Positions 55,401-64,000 of a DNA stretch of 64,000 nucleotides are shown piece after piece. The notes beneath the pieces are model-generated. The model had not been told where the DNA came from. It saw nothing but the letters and a program-made list of their open reading frames with translations, and did no database searches. The DNA comes from Tetracentron sinense. Taxonomy: Eukaryota; Streptophyta; Magnoliopsida; Trochodendrales; Trochodendraceae. Made by a program: the position numbers and the translations under genes. How positions within the stretch are numbered: position 1 is the stretch's first letter; each line of letters begins with the position of its first letter. The stretch spans positions 38,754,875 to 38,818,874 of the forward strand of contig CM026561.1 in NCBI GenBank assembly GCA_015143295.1. Direction: 5' to 3'.

Positions 55401-58400
55401 GGACAAGTATAAAGTAAATTATTATAATTTGTGCAATAATTTGTTAGACATACCATAACATAGTAAAACATTGACATTTTCAGATATGGATGGGTCTGTT
55501 GTTCAGAAACATTTGACTGGGATTGAGCCTCTAAATGGTTCAAACTATAGTTCTTGGAAGATGCAGCTAGATATAGTTCTGGGTTGCCTTGATTACGACT
55601 TTGTCCTACTGGAGGAAAAGCCGGTTACTCCCACTGCTGAGTCTTCAGATTCAGATAAATCTTTGTATTCGAAATGGGAGAAGGCCAATAGGATGGCCAT
55701 GATGATCATTAGGGCTTCTGTTCAAGAAGCCATCAGAGGTGGTATTCCTGTTGCTGATACAGCTAAGGTTCTTCTTGAGACAATCAAGAAACAATTTATG
55801 GGATCTGTTAGGTCTCGTCAGTATAGTTGTTTGACTCAGCTGATTTCATTGAAGTATGATGGTGCTGGAAATGTTCGGGAGCACATCTTAAAGATATCTA
55901 AGTTAATTATCTCTCTTAGAGAGCTTGGGTTGACAATTGAGGATGACCTCATGGTGCATTTGGCTGTAGCCTCACTTCCTGAATCATTTGATGCTTTTAA
56001 GGTTAATTACAGTGCACAAGATAGGAAGTGAGATCTGCATGAACTGATAGCTGTGTGTGTTAGTGAGGAAGAGCGCTTGAAGCGTGGGAAAGCTGAGTAT
56101 GCGAACTTGGCTGTGAATTCTGGTAGTAAGAAGAATTTTAAGAATAAATGGTTCAAGAAATCTAATTCACAAAATTTCTGGCAAGGACAAAATTCAGGAC
56201 ATAGTTCAAGTCATAATTTAGGACAGAGTTCGGGACATCAATTTCAGGGAAATGATAATACTGAGGAACTAGAGGAGATTGAGTGTTTCTTCTGCAAAGG
56301 AAAAGGTCACATGAAAAGAAACTGTTTCAAATATAAAGATTGGTGCAGGAAGAACAAAAGAGTTCATTCATCGGCGAAGCGCCAAGGCTGATAAGCTGCT
56401 GATTTTTGAAGAACTCTACACCAACAGTATTGGAGGCTGTTAGAACTTGCTGATTAGTATTAGATTTTATTTCTGGTTTTTACTATTAGATGTTATTTTC
56501 ATTGTGCCGTTGTTTATGCGAGATATTATTGGATTGGATACAGTTTAATTTTATCATTGAGGGGAGTACACTCTCAATCAGACATATTTTTCAAACAGTT
56601 GGTAGTAATATATTAGTGGATGATAAACTTAAAATAGTAATCTACTTAGATTGATGGATATATGTTAAGGTCAGTGGGAGCAGGTTTTTAAGTTATATTT
56701 TGGATATCAAGATTACCAGAGATCATATTTCTAGACGTTTGGAGTTATCTCATAGGATTTCAGTTTGGTTTACAAGAGATATATCGAACTAGAAATTTAA
56801 AAATTATTCAGACTCTGATTTTGCTTGATTTCAAGATAGTTCGAAATCTTCATCAGATTATGTGTTGTTGAATATTTGGATTATAAACATGTTAAGTAAA
56901 GAACTCTCCATCAGAAATTTTTTTAAAGAACTTGTCACTATTATGGAACCTTTTAGAATCGTTTGATTCTTTTATTTAGTGGGAGTATTGTTTATTGTTT
57001 TATATTCCAGACATTTATATGATATACATGTCATTGTTTTACACTCTCAGATATTGATATGTTATGGTTATGCAAATTAAATAATTGATGCATCATTTGA
57101 TTATGTTATGTTTTGACTGCACGTGCAAAAGGTAAAGACATCAAGTGATGGACTTCACATGACGGATGTCATTGATGTCAGGTTTGCCCGAGAGCCTTGC
57201 ACAAAGCTCTCAAGTTGCTTGGGCTGAACATGGTTGGGCACCATGTTTGAGGCCTTCATTCTGGATACAAGGTGATGGACTTCACATGGCGGTTGCCGTA
57301 AAGTATCGGAATGACATGCATATGCTTAAATGCATGTAGCGTGGACAATTTTTGGACGTATACATTTTGATCACATAAAGTTGTGTATAGTCCATATCAC
57401 ACCATACCTTGCCACCATAAAGAACCGCTCTGAAACATTAGTATTACTAGCTGTTTGACCATGGAGTGGCTTGTATCATAGTAAATGAACACTAGTAGAT
57501 GCTAAATGCTTCCATGATCACCGTTAGTGGTGCTTTTGAATCAAAGTGACAGTTAAAGAACACTTAATTCTCGACAGCAATGTTTTTCAAAATTAAAAGA
57601 GTGGCCACTCATGTTTTTAAGGTTGTTCAATCCGAAAAGTCATTTTATTTTATTTAAGGATTGCTTGGACCAAGTGGGAGATTGTTAGGGTTTTTCTTAT
57701 TAAATAAAAACCCATGTGGTCTGGCGCAATCCTCAGTTTTCAAAACTCGGATTGGATTGCTGTCAATAGAGAATGTTAAGGATAATGGGTCCCACTAAAG
57801 AGATGTGATCAAACAGGGACTCTTTAAGTGTTATTAAAGCTAACAACATGGTCAGGGTTGGCGACCGTTAGATCTTTGGTGTGATCCCTCTTAACCTTTG
57901 GATCTTATGATGGGTAGGGTTCCAAGGGTATATAAAGCAAAGAGGGGGTCCCTCTTTTCTCTTATGTCAATTTGAAGCCCCATTGAATCAGACCTAAGGA
58001 GAAAAGAGAAGACTCTCTCATCCCTCTCAAGCGCCGAGAAACACAGCATCACACCGTGAAGGGAATAGGGAAATTCCAGCGAAAGGTATGAGATCATCTC
58101 TTTTAATCTGTGTCCCCTTTTGATTATGAATTCTAGAAAAGTTGATTGCATGGTCTAGATCCAGGATTTGAATAATCTTGTTTTGTTTTAACATTATTAT
58201 TCTTGAATCCCAACATGGTCATCATGCCAAAATGTAGTTTTGTGAGGGATCTCTTCCTGATGGCAGGAATTTTGGAGAACTCCTCAAAAGCCCTTCCGTA
58301 AGGTATGGGAACTTTCATACTCGATGCATTACTCATTGTGCCCCTTTATCTGTAGATCTATACTACTGCATTTTGGAAATGCTTATGTCCATACATTCAC

Positions 58401-59412
58401 ATTCTTCTCCTCTCCCCCTTTGTATTTGACACTGCGTCCAAAGTATTATTTCTCTTTTCCTACAAGTTTTACTTTGCTCTATATCAAGAACCTTTAAAAA
58501 GAGACTCAATGGAAATATTCTACAATTTAGAAGGGGATTGCAAGGAATTGCATAAACATGTCTGATTGGATTTGATATAAAAGAACAATAGTTGTGTTTT
58601 CTACTTATAGTTACTGTTTTTCTTTGAGCTTAGTAGCTTTTTTCTCAATAGCCTCTCAAAAGCTACTTTTCTTTATTGCTCAGGAGAAATTCTAACAGAT
58701 TCTTGGTTGCAGAGATTTTGCATGGTGAAGCCTTGTCCAAAAGAGATGAAATGCGATGTTGAGGTAGGTTTTAAATCTGTTTCATTCTTTTTTTGGACTT
58801 GGCTTTAAAAGAGTAGCACATAGTTGTATTTCATTACCTTGTAATTTGCACTTCTCTTTATTTACATTTTTCCTAATAGGAAATATCTTGCTCCCACACC
58901 TCTGAACTGGCATACCTGGACACTGTCAATGGAAATTCTAGTTAATTTGATTCAAAATATGAAGGTTTTTAGATATTGCATGATCATCACTGGACTACTT
59001 TTTCTATACACAGTCACTAATGATTCAAAATACTTACATTTTTCCTAATAGGAAATATCTTGCTCCCAAGCCTCTGAACTGGCATCCCTCATAAAGCATT
59101 TTTTGACTCTAGAATAAATCTTCTCTGGTTCGATTTAGGAACTCACATTGTTTTAATAAATGGAGTCTTTGTGAAAGAATCTACCTTCTTTATTTTCCCT
59201 ATTATTATTGTTATTATTATTAGGGGCGGGGGGTGAAAATTCTTGTTCTTTTGTGACCGATGGAGGTCATGTTGGCTTAATGACACTTGAATTTTTTCTA
59301 ATTTGTTCTAAATAGGCAGCTAAGTTCATTTGCCATTAGAGATGCAGAGGAGTACAAAAACTTCTGTGATCGCCCAAGAGAAGAGCGTCCACTGCCTGAA
59401 GAAGTTATTGGG
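52369..59412 (+). CDS. CRL: Chromophore lyase CRL (CRUMPLED LEAF), five internal exons only
   Basis: Five exons read through in frame: 52369-52418, 53077-53137, 58267-58302, 58713-58763 and 59320-59412 (291 nt, 97 codons). They encode in order FSMEQASRDPDNYFNLR, MLTCPAAEMVDGSRVLYIEQ, EFWRTPQKPFRK, RFCMVKPCPKEMKCDVE, and LSSFAIRDAEEYKNFCDRPR to PLPEEVIG. This is the N-terminal third of CRL, a plant CpcT/CpeT-family protein of the plastid outer envelope needed for plastid division and normal cell-cycle control. The first exon (membrane anchor) was not found in 49.2-52.4 kb, nor the exons after EEVIG in the 4.6 kb downstream. The rest may lie beyond the window, or this may be a partial copy. Glu replaces the usual Ala before FWRTP. 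A 5-kb Copia-type element sits in the second intron listed. Confidence 0.85.
53077..53137 (+). CDS. CRL: CRL exon (MLTCPAAEMVDGS)
   Basis: The acceptor CTGAAG and the donor CAA|GTTAGT flank the exon, which ends phase 0 at YIEQ. The retrotransposon starts 51 bp downstream. Confidence 0.85.
53188..53720 (+). repeat. 5' LTR
   Basis: It has TG..CA ends and a TATATAAAG promoter box at 53434-53442. The 86-codon minus-strand ORF inside is a chance ORF, repeated in the other LTR. Confidence 0.93.
53723..53734 (+). other. Primer-binding site (initiator tRNA-Met)
   Basis: TGGTATCAGAGC begins two bases after the 5' LTR, the standard position in plant Copia elements. Confidence 0.9.
53735..55485 (+). 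other. Long retrotransposon leader with a CpG-rich block and repeated motif
   Basis: Two A runs (about 54001-54023 and 54206-54227) bracket and precede a strongly CpG-rich block (54030-54690) with ACCGAACCGG and GCGCGTGA repeats. CTTGCCCAAAGGTG then occurs at 55073, 55156 and 55261, with a one-base variant at 54968. No Gag start lies before 55471, so this is a 1.75-kb untranslated leader. Confidence 0.8.
55486..56391 (+). pseudogene. Copia-type Gag polyprotein with one in-frame stop
   Basis: The ATG at 55486 (MDGSVVQKHLTGIEPLNG) was preferred over the in-frame ATG at 55471 because Copia Gag proteins start this way. The first part is a UBN2/Retrotran_gag_2 domain (YSSWKMQLDIVLG.., LTQLISLKYDGAGNVREHIL..). 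A TGA at 56029-56031 interrupts the frame, where relatives usually have Trp. The same frame then continues through CVSEEERLKRGKAEYANLA to a CCHC zinc knuckle, CFFCKGKGHMKRNC (56284-56325), and ends at 56389-56391. Gag forms the virus-like particle and the knuckle binds RNA. With the stop, a full Gag needs readthrough, or this copy is dead. Confidence 0.88.
56392..57671 (+). other. Non-coding 3' part of the retrotransposon
   Basis: No pol motifs (protease DTGA, integrase HHCC/DDE, RT YVDD) are visible in any frame. GGACTTCACATG.CGG occurs twice (57149 and 57270). The interval is not long enough for a full Copia pol (about 3.5 kb), so pol is absent rather than decayed. Confidence 0.7.
57672..57682 (+). 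other. Polypurine tract
   Basis: AAGTGGGAGA immediately precedes the 3' LTR, the plus-strand priming site of Copia elements. Confidence 0.85.
57683..58215 (+). repeat. 3' LTR
   Basis: It has the same length and, by eye, the same sequence as the 5' LTR, shifted by 4495 bp. Confidence 0.93.
58267..58302 (+). CDS. CRL: CRL exon (FWRTPQKPFRK)
   Basis: A 36-bp micro-exon with acceptor TGGCAG and donor AAG|GTATGG. It lies 51 bp after the end of the 3' LTR. Confidence 0.82.
58713..58763 (+). CDS. CRL: CRL exon (MVKPCPKEMKCDVE)
   Basis: A 51-bp exon with acceptor GTTGCAG and donor GAG|GTAGGT. Confidence 0.85.
58860..59095. repeat. Direct repeat (~57 bp) in a CRL intron
   Basis: ACATTTTTCCTAATAGGAAA followed by TATCTTGCTCCCA and CTCTGAACTGGCAT occurs at about 58864 and again at about 59036, with few differences. 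Confidence 0.75.
59320..59412 (+). CDS. CRL: CRL exon (AIRDAEEYKNFCDRP)
   Basis: A 93-bp exon with acceptor TAGGCAG and donor GGG|GTAAGC, phase 0. The expected next exon (D-I-A/G-E-H-L..) is not seen before 64000. Confidence 0.87.
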
Positions 59413-60460
59413 GTAAGCATTCAGTGATTCAGTCACTTTCAAACTCTTAACCCAGATGCAAACAATTGGATTCTGTGTTAAGCTTGGAAGATAATGTCCA
59501 AGATGAACTTCATGATTATAGTTTGTTTGCATAGGCGGTTTTAACTTTGGTGTGGCACATTATAATCCGAGTTTCATGAAAAGTTTTAACCATTAGTTTA
59601 TTAGAGAACCTGCTGAGTTGGAAGGCTTCAATGATGGTTGGATCAAGGTTAACTGGATCAGGGATTCGGCTTGAGATTTCTAAGATGCCTGGAGTATGGG
59701 GGTGGATCAATGTTACCTAGACACTTCCCCCTTGTTTCCCCTTTTGCTGTGGAAACACTTGAAAACTTCAATGATGACTAAATTAAGGTTACATGGACTG
59801 TGGTGGTTCAGCATTCTAAGGTGTCTCCGTTAATATAGGGGTGGACCACTGTTTCCTGGACACTTCTGTTCATCTGTTAGCTATTTTGTTGTGTCATCAC
59901 TTCAAAACACTTTGGCTCTTAATTATGATGCAATACTCCGAAAAGTGTAGGGATGAATTTTCTTTATCTTGTTATGACAAATGGATTTTCATTGTCTTCA
60001 TGAAGAAGCTTTTTCTTGTTTGGTGCACTTTATATCTCACATTTGAACATCTGTTGTGAAAACTCAAGTTCTCATACATCTTTTTAGATTTAAAAAAAAA
60101 AGCATTTTGATTAAGGTCTCTCTCTCTCTCTCACGCCCACACACACAAATTCCTAATTGTACTAACAGTGAAGAATATTCCATTCCTCACACTCAAGGTC
60201 ACCATGACATGCTAGGTTGAAGTTTATGAGTCTTCCTCTCTGGCAATAATGTTTGATAAACTCATGCTCGGGGATTTTATTTTTCTTTATTTTTTATGAG
60301 TAACGAGATCTTTACTAATAGGAAGAATAGAAAATTTGAGATGCCGACCAAAAGTGGTATATAGTTTCACCTAGAAGATTTGAGATGCCGACCAGATATT
60401 TACCTTCGTGAGGCTAGGTGTGTCCATGAACTGGACTTGAGCTTGTATATTTAAGAGACC
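59413..60460. other. Non-coding stretch downstream of the last visible CRL exon
   Basis: Imperfect repeats (GGTTAACTGGATCAGGGATT / GGTTACATGGACTG, TGGATCAATGTTACCTAG / TGGACCACTGTTTCCTGG) suggest a local duplication at 59600-59870. There is a (TC)n tract at 60116-60135. No exon was recognised. Confidence 0.4.
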
Positions 60461-60466
60461 CATCCC

Positions 60467-60660
60467 CGGGGGTGTAGCCCAGTGGCCGAAGGACGAGCCG
60501 TAAACCCGGAGGTCTCAAGGTCGATTCCTTGGCTCCTCTTAATATTGGTTAATTGTATGGGGTAGGGGTATTCCCTATGCACATGTGGGACTAGTCTGAG
60601 TCTTTTAAGGCTCAAGATATCCACGTTTATCCAAATAAAAACTCGCACATTTTCAAGATT
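60467..60660 (+). mobile_element. tRNA-derived SINE (Au-like), plus strand
   Basis: GGGGGTGTAGCCCAGTGGCC (A-box-like), GAGCCGTAAACCCGGAGG and CTCAAGGTCGATTCC (B-box-like) follow the same order as in the minus-strand SINE at 9.7 kb. The 3' border is uncertain. Confidence 0.6.
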
Positions 60661-61102
60661 TTTTGTTACCACAATGATCTCATTTAACATTAGTTAGTTG
60701 TTAGTAGCAGGGGGGGTAGACCATTGTAAGTTGTCACCCAAAGAGAATAGATTCCACAACCTTTCTCATAAGAAATGTCACACCCTATCATTGGAGCAAG
60801 TGGCGAAGAATGTATTTACAAGAGGTTTTTGTGACCCAAATTTGGCATCTTAACACTCCAACATAGGGGTGCAACTTAAGCGAGTCGGGTTGGGTTGGGG
60901 CCAAACCTAGCCTAACCCGATGAATAAAACCTCTAGTCCAACCCAACCCAAGGTCTTAAAACTTCGACCCTGACACAATTCAGGTTGGCTCACGCTAGGT
61001 TGGGTGGGAATGGTCGAATTGCAATGTTAATAAAAACATAAAAAGTAAAAGTGACATATTAGTACCTAAGAAAATAAAAACAAATCTTACATCATTATCA
61101 TA

Positions 61103-61140
61103 TCTATACTATAATATAAAGAAATAAGTGTTACAAAATC
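61103..61140 (+). other. Orphan Helitron 5' terminus
   Basis: TCTATACTATAATATAAAG preceded by A (61102) is a classical Helitron start. No convincing 3' hairpin with CTAG|T was found before 64000, so the element may be truncated or may extend past the window. Confidence 0.5.
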
Positions 61141-61366
61141 CCTTCTCTTTTCTCTCCGATCTTCAATCTCAAGAATCCTATTTAATTTTATTCAAAGGAT
61201 GCCACTTGACACACTTCTTTAATTTCAACCGTTAACTCTCTCTCTCGTTCTCACACATCTCCCTCTCAATTCGAAAACCATTAGAGGGATTTTAGGAGAT
61301 TGTGATAAGAGATTAGATGGATTTTAGGGAATTGTGATAATCTTGATTCCGAATGTTCGTTTGAGT

Positions 61367-61939
61367 CAGGGGCGGGGAGGGGCCATGGGCCCCAAATTTT
61401 TTTTGGAATTCCTCTTATGGTAGTGTGAAATAGTGGGCCCTTCAAAATGTTTTAATTTTTTTACTGTAGTTCCCCCCCCCCCCCCCCCCCCCCAAAAAAA
61501 GTCACATAAATAGTGGGGCCCCCAATGGAGTCCGGTTATGCCCTTGAGGTTACACATGTCCCTATTGACACACCTTAACTAAAATATACCCACTCTTAGG
61601 GTTCACCTAATAATCGTTGGTTTTTAGAAAAAAATATTAAGTTTTGTTTAACCTTAGGAGTTAGTGAATTTTAACTAGGGTAAAGAAATTTGATATTTTT
61701 TTAAAATTACCGAGGATAGGTTGGTGAATCTTAACCACAGTTAAAGGGTATTAATAGGGACACTTGGCGACCTCAAGGGCATTACCGAGAAAAAAAAATA
61801 CTCAAAAAGAAAAAAACTACCCAAAAAAAAAAATTTCTTGGGGGCTACGCCCCGAACCCCCAAGTTTCATACCTCAATCAATTATTTTTTTATACATGTA
61901 TTTCAGGCCCCCAATGAAAAATTCCTAGCTCTGCCCCTG
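61367..61939. mobile_element. hAT-type element (573 bp), 8-bp TSD, with poly-C run and internal palindrome
   Basis: It is flanked by the perfect 8-bp duplication GTTTGAGT (61359-61366 and 61940-61947). The ends CAGGGGCGGGGAGG.. and ..AGCTCTGCCCCTG are inverted. Inside lie a ~27-base C homopolymer (61471-61493 region) and an inverted-repeat unit at 61535-61790 (TATGCCCTTGAGG / CCTCAAGGGCATTA with TTAACC/GGTTAA arms), probably a nested MULE-MITE. Confidence 0.8.
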
Positions 61940-61947
61940 GTTTGAGT

Positions 61948-63070
61948 TCTCTCTTAAGAATGTCACGTGACTCTCTTCTCTAATTCCCACCCTTTGATCC
62001 CAAAAACATCTCCAATCACTTCCTTAACAATTTTCATATTCCTCTTTTATCTCTCTTAAAGGACACGACTCCTTCCAATATTTCCCAAGAGTCCTCTCAC
62101 ATTTATCTCATTAGTTTCCTCACGTCTCTCTTCTTCTCCCTCAAATGACATATCCCCTCCTACCTCTTCTCAAAGTTCTCATTCCCTCTATCTCACACTA
62201 GGTACGGGAGCATGCATACGGATGGTCGGGCAGGTGTCCCTATTTGTTCGGTACATCCTTGCAGATATTTAAATGTTCAACTTTTGTATATAACAATTCC
62301 ATGACCCATTCCAGTTGAACAATAAAATGGAAGAGAAGATACGGCCATATATTCAGAGCATTGACAAGGGTGTCCTTCCTCGGCCTATTATTATACAATC
62401 CCAACATGAAGAGGAGAAGGTTTTCATCTCTCCTATTTGCACTTCTAGTATTATGTACTATTATCTATTTTTCTTCTTAATTTGGGTTGCAATTGGGGAA
62501 CCTGTATTTCTTAGATCTCATTCTCTACTTACAAGTTGACTATCGAAAAAGAAGCTATGTGTGTGGAGGTATGAACTTTGCCATAGAAAGTTGATGCCCG
62601 CTCTCACAATCTTGTGAGGGAAACATTTATATTGAAAAATCAACAAGAATCTCTCAGGACCGAAAAGAAGAACTCTGAAAAGGTAGCAACTGTGGTTTAA
62701 TGCCCGCTGCAGTGTTAATTAATCTGTTTTTCCTTGCTTCAACTCTGTATATTTTAATCTAAATTTTGGTGATGGATTGGTATGTTGCTCATATTCTCTT
62801 ATCTTTTTTAATATATATATTGCCATTCAATTCTGCGTAACTCACATTTACCATACATGTGTGTGTGGTTGGCGTATGTGTGAGTACTATATTAATTTAC
62901 CTTAACAAATTTTTTTTAAAAATGTATGTTTTGATATTTTCAAATTGAGAAATATACATGCGTTATCTTTTTTTTTTTTTTCAATTATTCTCTTTTCATT
63001 TTTCTTTTGCTAGTTTACACTAATATAAGTAGAGCATTTAGAACACCAGTAGACCTAATATCATCATTCA
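61948..63070. other. Non-coding stretch, nothing firmly recognised
   Basis: CT-rich sequence at 61950-62200 is followed by AT-rich DNA. A short open stretch at 62315-62539 has an acceptor-like TTCCAG before it but no family match, so I do not call an exon. Confidence 0.35.
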
Positions 63071-63076
63071 CGATGT

Positions 63077-63245
63077 CTTTTTTTTTTGGTTCATTCGAGG
63101 CCACTTGGACCTATTGGCCTAGACATTTAGAGGTAGCCCTTCCCCCTTCCATAAACCCCTCAACCTTGATGTAGGTGGGATTCGATCCCAGGACTCTGGT
63201 ACGATGCCAAGAGACTTTACCAACTAAACTATTTGGCACCTACAT
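63077..63245 (-). mobile_element. tRNA-derived SINE, minus strand
   Basis: On the minus strand, GTGCCAAATAGTTTAGTTGG (A-box-like) and GGGATCGAATCCCACC (B-box) lie about 40 bp apart, as in a tRNA. They are followed by a unique body and an A tail, seen as poly-T at 63077-63088. Confidence 0.65.
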
Positions 63246-63599
63246 TCAAGACACGTCTTGGCTTATCATTAATCAACAACTCCAATTTATGATCATAACT
63301 AAAGCACTTAAGTCACATGTTGAACTTAAAATTAAATAGAGATATAACTTACCCATTGGACTTTGGAGACTTAGAAATGAAGACGAAGCAGAGATTGGGG
63401 AAGAGTCAAGAGGAAGTGTCTTAGGGTTTTTTCAAAATGAGGGAGTCTAAGAGAGAAATAGTTAAATAAAGTTTCACAAGAGAGTAAATATTGAGAGAGC
63501 TAAGAAGGGTGCCTTAGAGATTTTTTAAAAATAAAACTTATATTTTTGTTTTGTTTTTTTTCTATCTATTATGTATTTTCTTACTTTATTTAAATTCTA

Positions 63600-64000
63600 T
63601 TACGGAAAATGTTATTATTCATCAATACTAGTGAACTTGGTAGTGTTTACTGGTTTTTTTTTTTTTACACTACTGTATTAAATTTCATTTAATAAATATA
63701 AGGGTAGTTTAAAATTTTAATAGGAGATAACTCATTAAAATAGGAGACAAGAAGTATAAGGAATGTAACTTTTCTTTTTTGTATTTAATGATGGGTCCTA
63801 AAAAAAGTTAGTCTATAAGTACTCCCAAGAATACTCCCTAGTATACTCCCTACTCCTTTATGTCAAATAGTTAAGGGTCAAGATTATAATAATTATAATA
63901 AAGGGTGTAGTTTATATAGCTTCCTATTTTTCAAGAATGTGTCACCTCTACATTAATCATGACCCTTACTAATTAACCATAGACGGTTATTCAAGAATGT
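63600..64000. other. AT-rich end of window with a repeat terminus
   Basis: ACTAGTGAACTTGGTA at about 63628 is shared with 40924 in GlyRS intron 3 and probably marks the end of a common MITE. ATACTCCC occurs three times at 63818-63852. No gene. Confidence 0.4.

Larger units (their letters stand above)
53188..58215 (+). mobile_element. Gag-only Copia-type LTR retrotransposon (5028 bp), inserted in a CRL intron
   Basis: Two 533-bp LTRs (53188-53720 and 57683-58215) start TGTTAGGG and end CCCAACA. No difference between them was found by eye. The 5-bp target duplication is TGGTC (53183-53187 and 58216-58220). TGGTATCAGAGC (53723-53734), complementary to the 3' end of initiator tRNA-Met, is the primer-binding site. 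AAGTGGGAGA just before the 3' LTR is the polypurine tract. The 3.96-kb inside encodes a Gag but no protease, integrase, reverse transcriptase or RNase H. This fits the non-autonomous TR-GAG class, needing a partner element's enzymes. Identical LTRs imply a recent insertion. Confidence 0.93.

Noticed and set aside
60467..60560. tRNA-like A and B boxes (also at 9.7, 20.4, 42.9 and 63.1 kb)
   Set aside because: The sequences cannot fold into a full cloverleaf and are followed by unique bodies or A tails, so they are SINEs, not tRNA genes.
62315..62539. ORF after an acceptor-like TTCCAG, considered as a downstream CRL exon
   Set aside because: Its residues (MEEKIRPYIQSIDKGVLPRP) do not match the expected CRL continuation after EEVIG.

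Overview
This is plant nuclear DNA, most likely eudicot. It is AT-rich, has spliceosomal introns, encodes plant-only protein families and is packed with plant transposon families. No species can be named from the sequence. Three cellular loci are recognisable, all on the + strand. They are an intronless SIAMESE-RELATED (SMR) CDK-inhibitor gene (13497-13871), a complete nine-exon cytosolic/mitochondrial-type glycyl-tRNA synthetase (29197-49153), and five internal exons of the plastid-envelope chromophore lyase CRL (52369-59412). The first and last CRL exons could not be found. There are also gene remnants: a PPR-like pseudogene (about 27.28-27.71 kb) and an unidentified frameshifted fragment (about 50.94-51.41 kb).

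Region by region. 0-7.4 kb: tandem repeats, two hAT-type elements with perfect 8-bp target-site duplications (TSDs), two LINE reverse-transcriptase fragments, and a TIR element split by a 1.3-kb Helitron. 7.4-12.8 kb: mostly featureless, with one SINE and small MITEs. 12.8-14.6 kb: the SMR gene and a downstream tandem repeat. 15-23 kb: several MITEs, a 385-bp Helitron and a SINE with a 15-bp TSD. 23.5-26 kb: an LTR-like sequence and a tandem repeat. 26-29.2 kb: PPR debris and palindromic MITEs. One MITE, with a 9-bp TSD, ends 55 bp before the GlyRS start codon. 29.2-49.2 kb: GlyRS. Its 10.5-kb intron 1 holds a decayed autonomous Helitron (minus strand, Rep/helicase plus RPA-like gene). Its 6.0-kb intron 3 holds a second, non-coding Helitron of 4.4 kb.

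49.2-64 kb: the CRL exons. One CRL intron, once about 96 bp, now contains a 5028-bp Copia-type LTR element with LTRs in which I found no difference by eye, a 5-bp TSD, a primer-binding site, a polypurine tract and gag only. It fits the non-autonomous TR-GAG description. The last 4.5 kb is repeat-rich, with a SINE, a hAT element containing a poly-C run and an orphan Helitron 5' end.

The genes do not form a pathway. Their shared theme is housekeeping genes whose introns and promoters have been repeatedly invaded, including transposons nested inside transposons. I found no convincing new multi-gene system. The most distinctive objects are the gag-only retrotransposon, the nested Helitrons and the MITE next to the GlyRS promoter.
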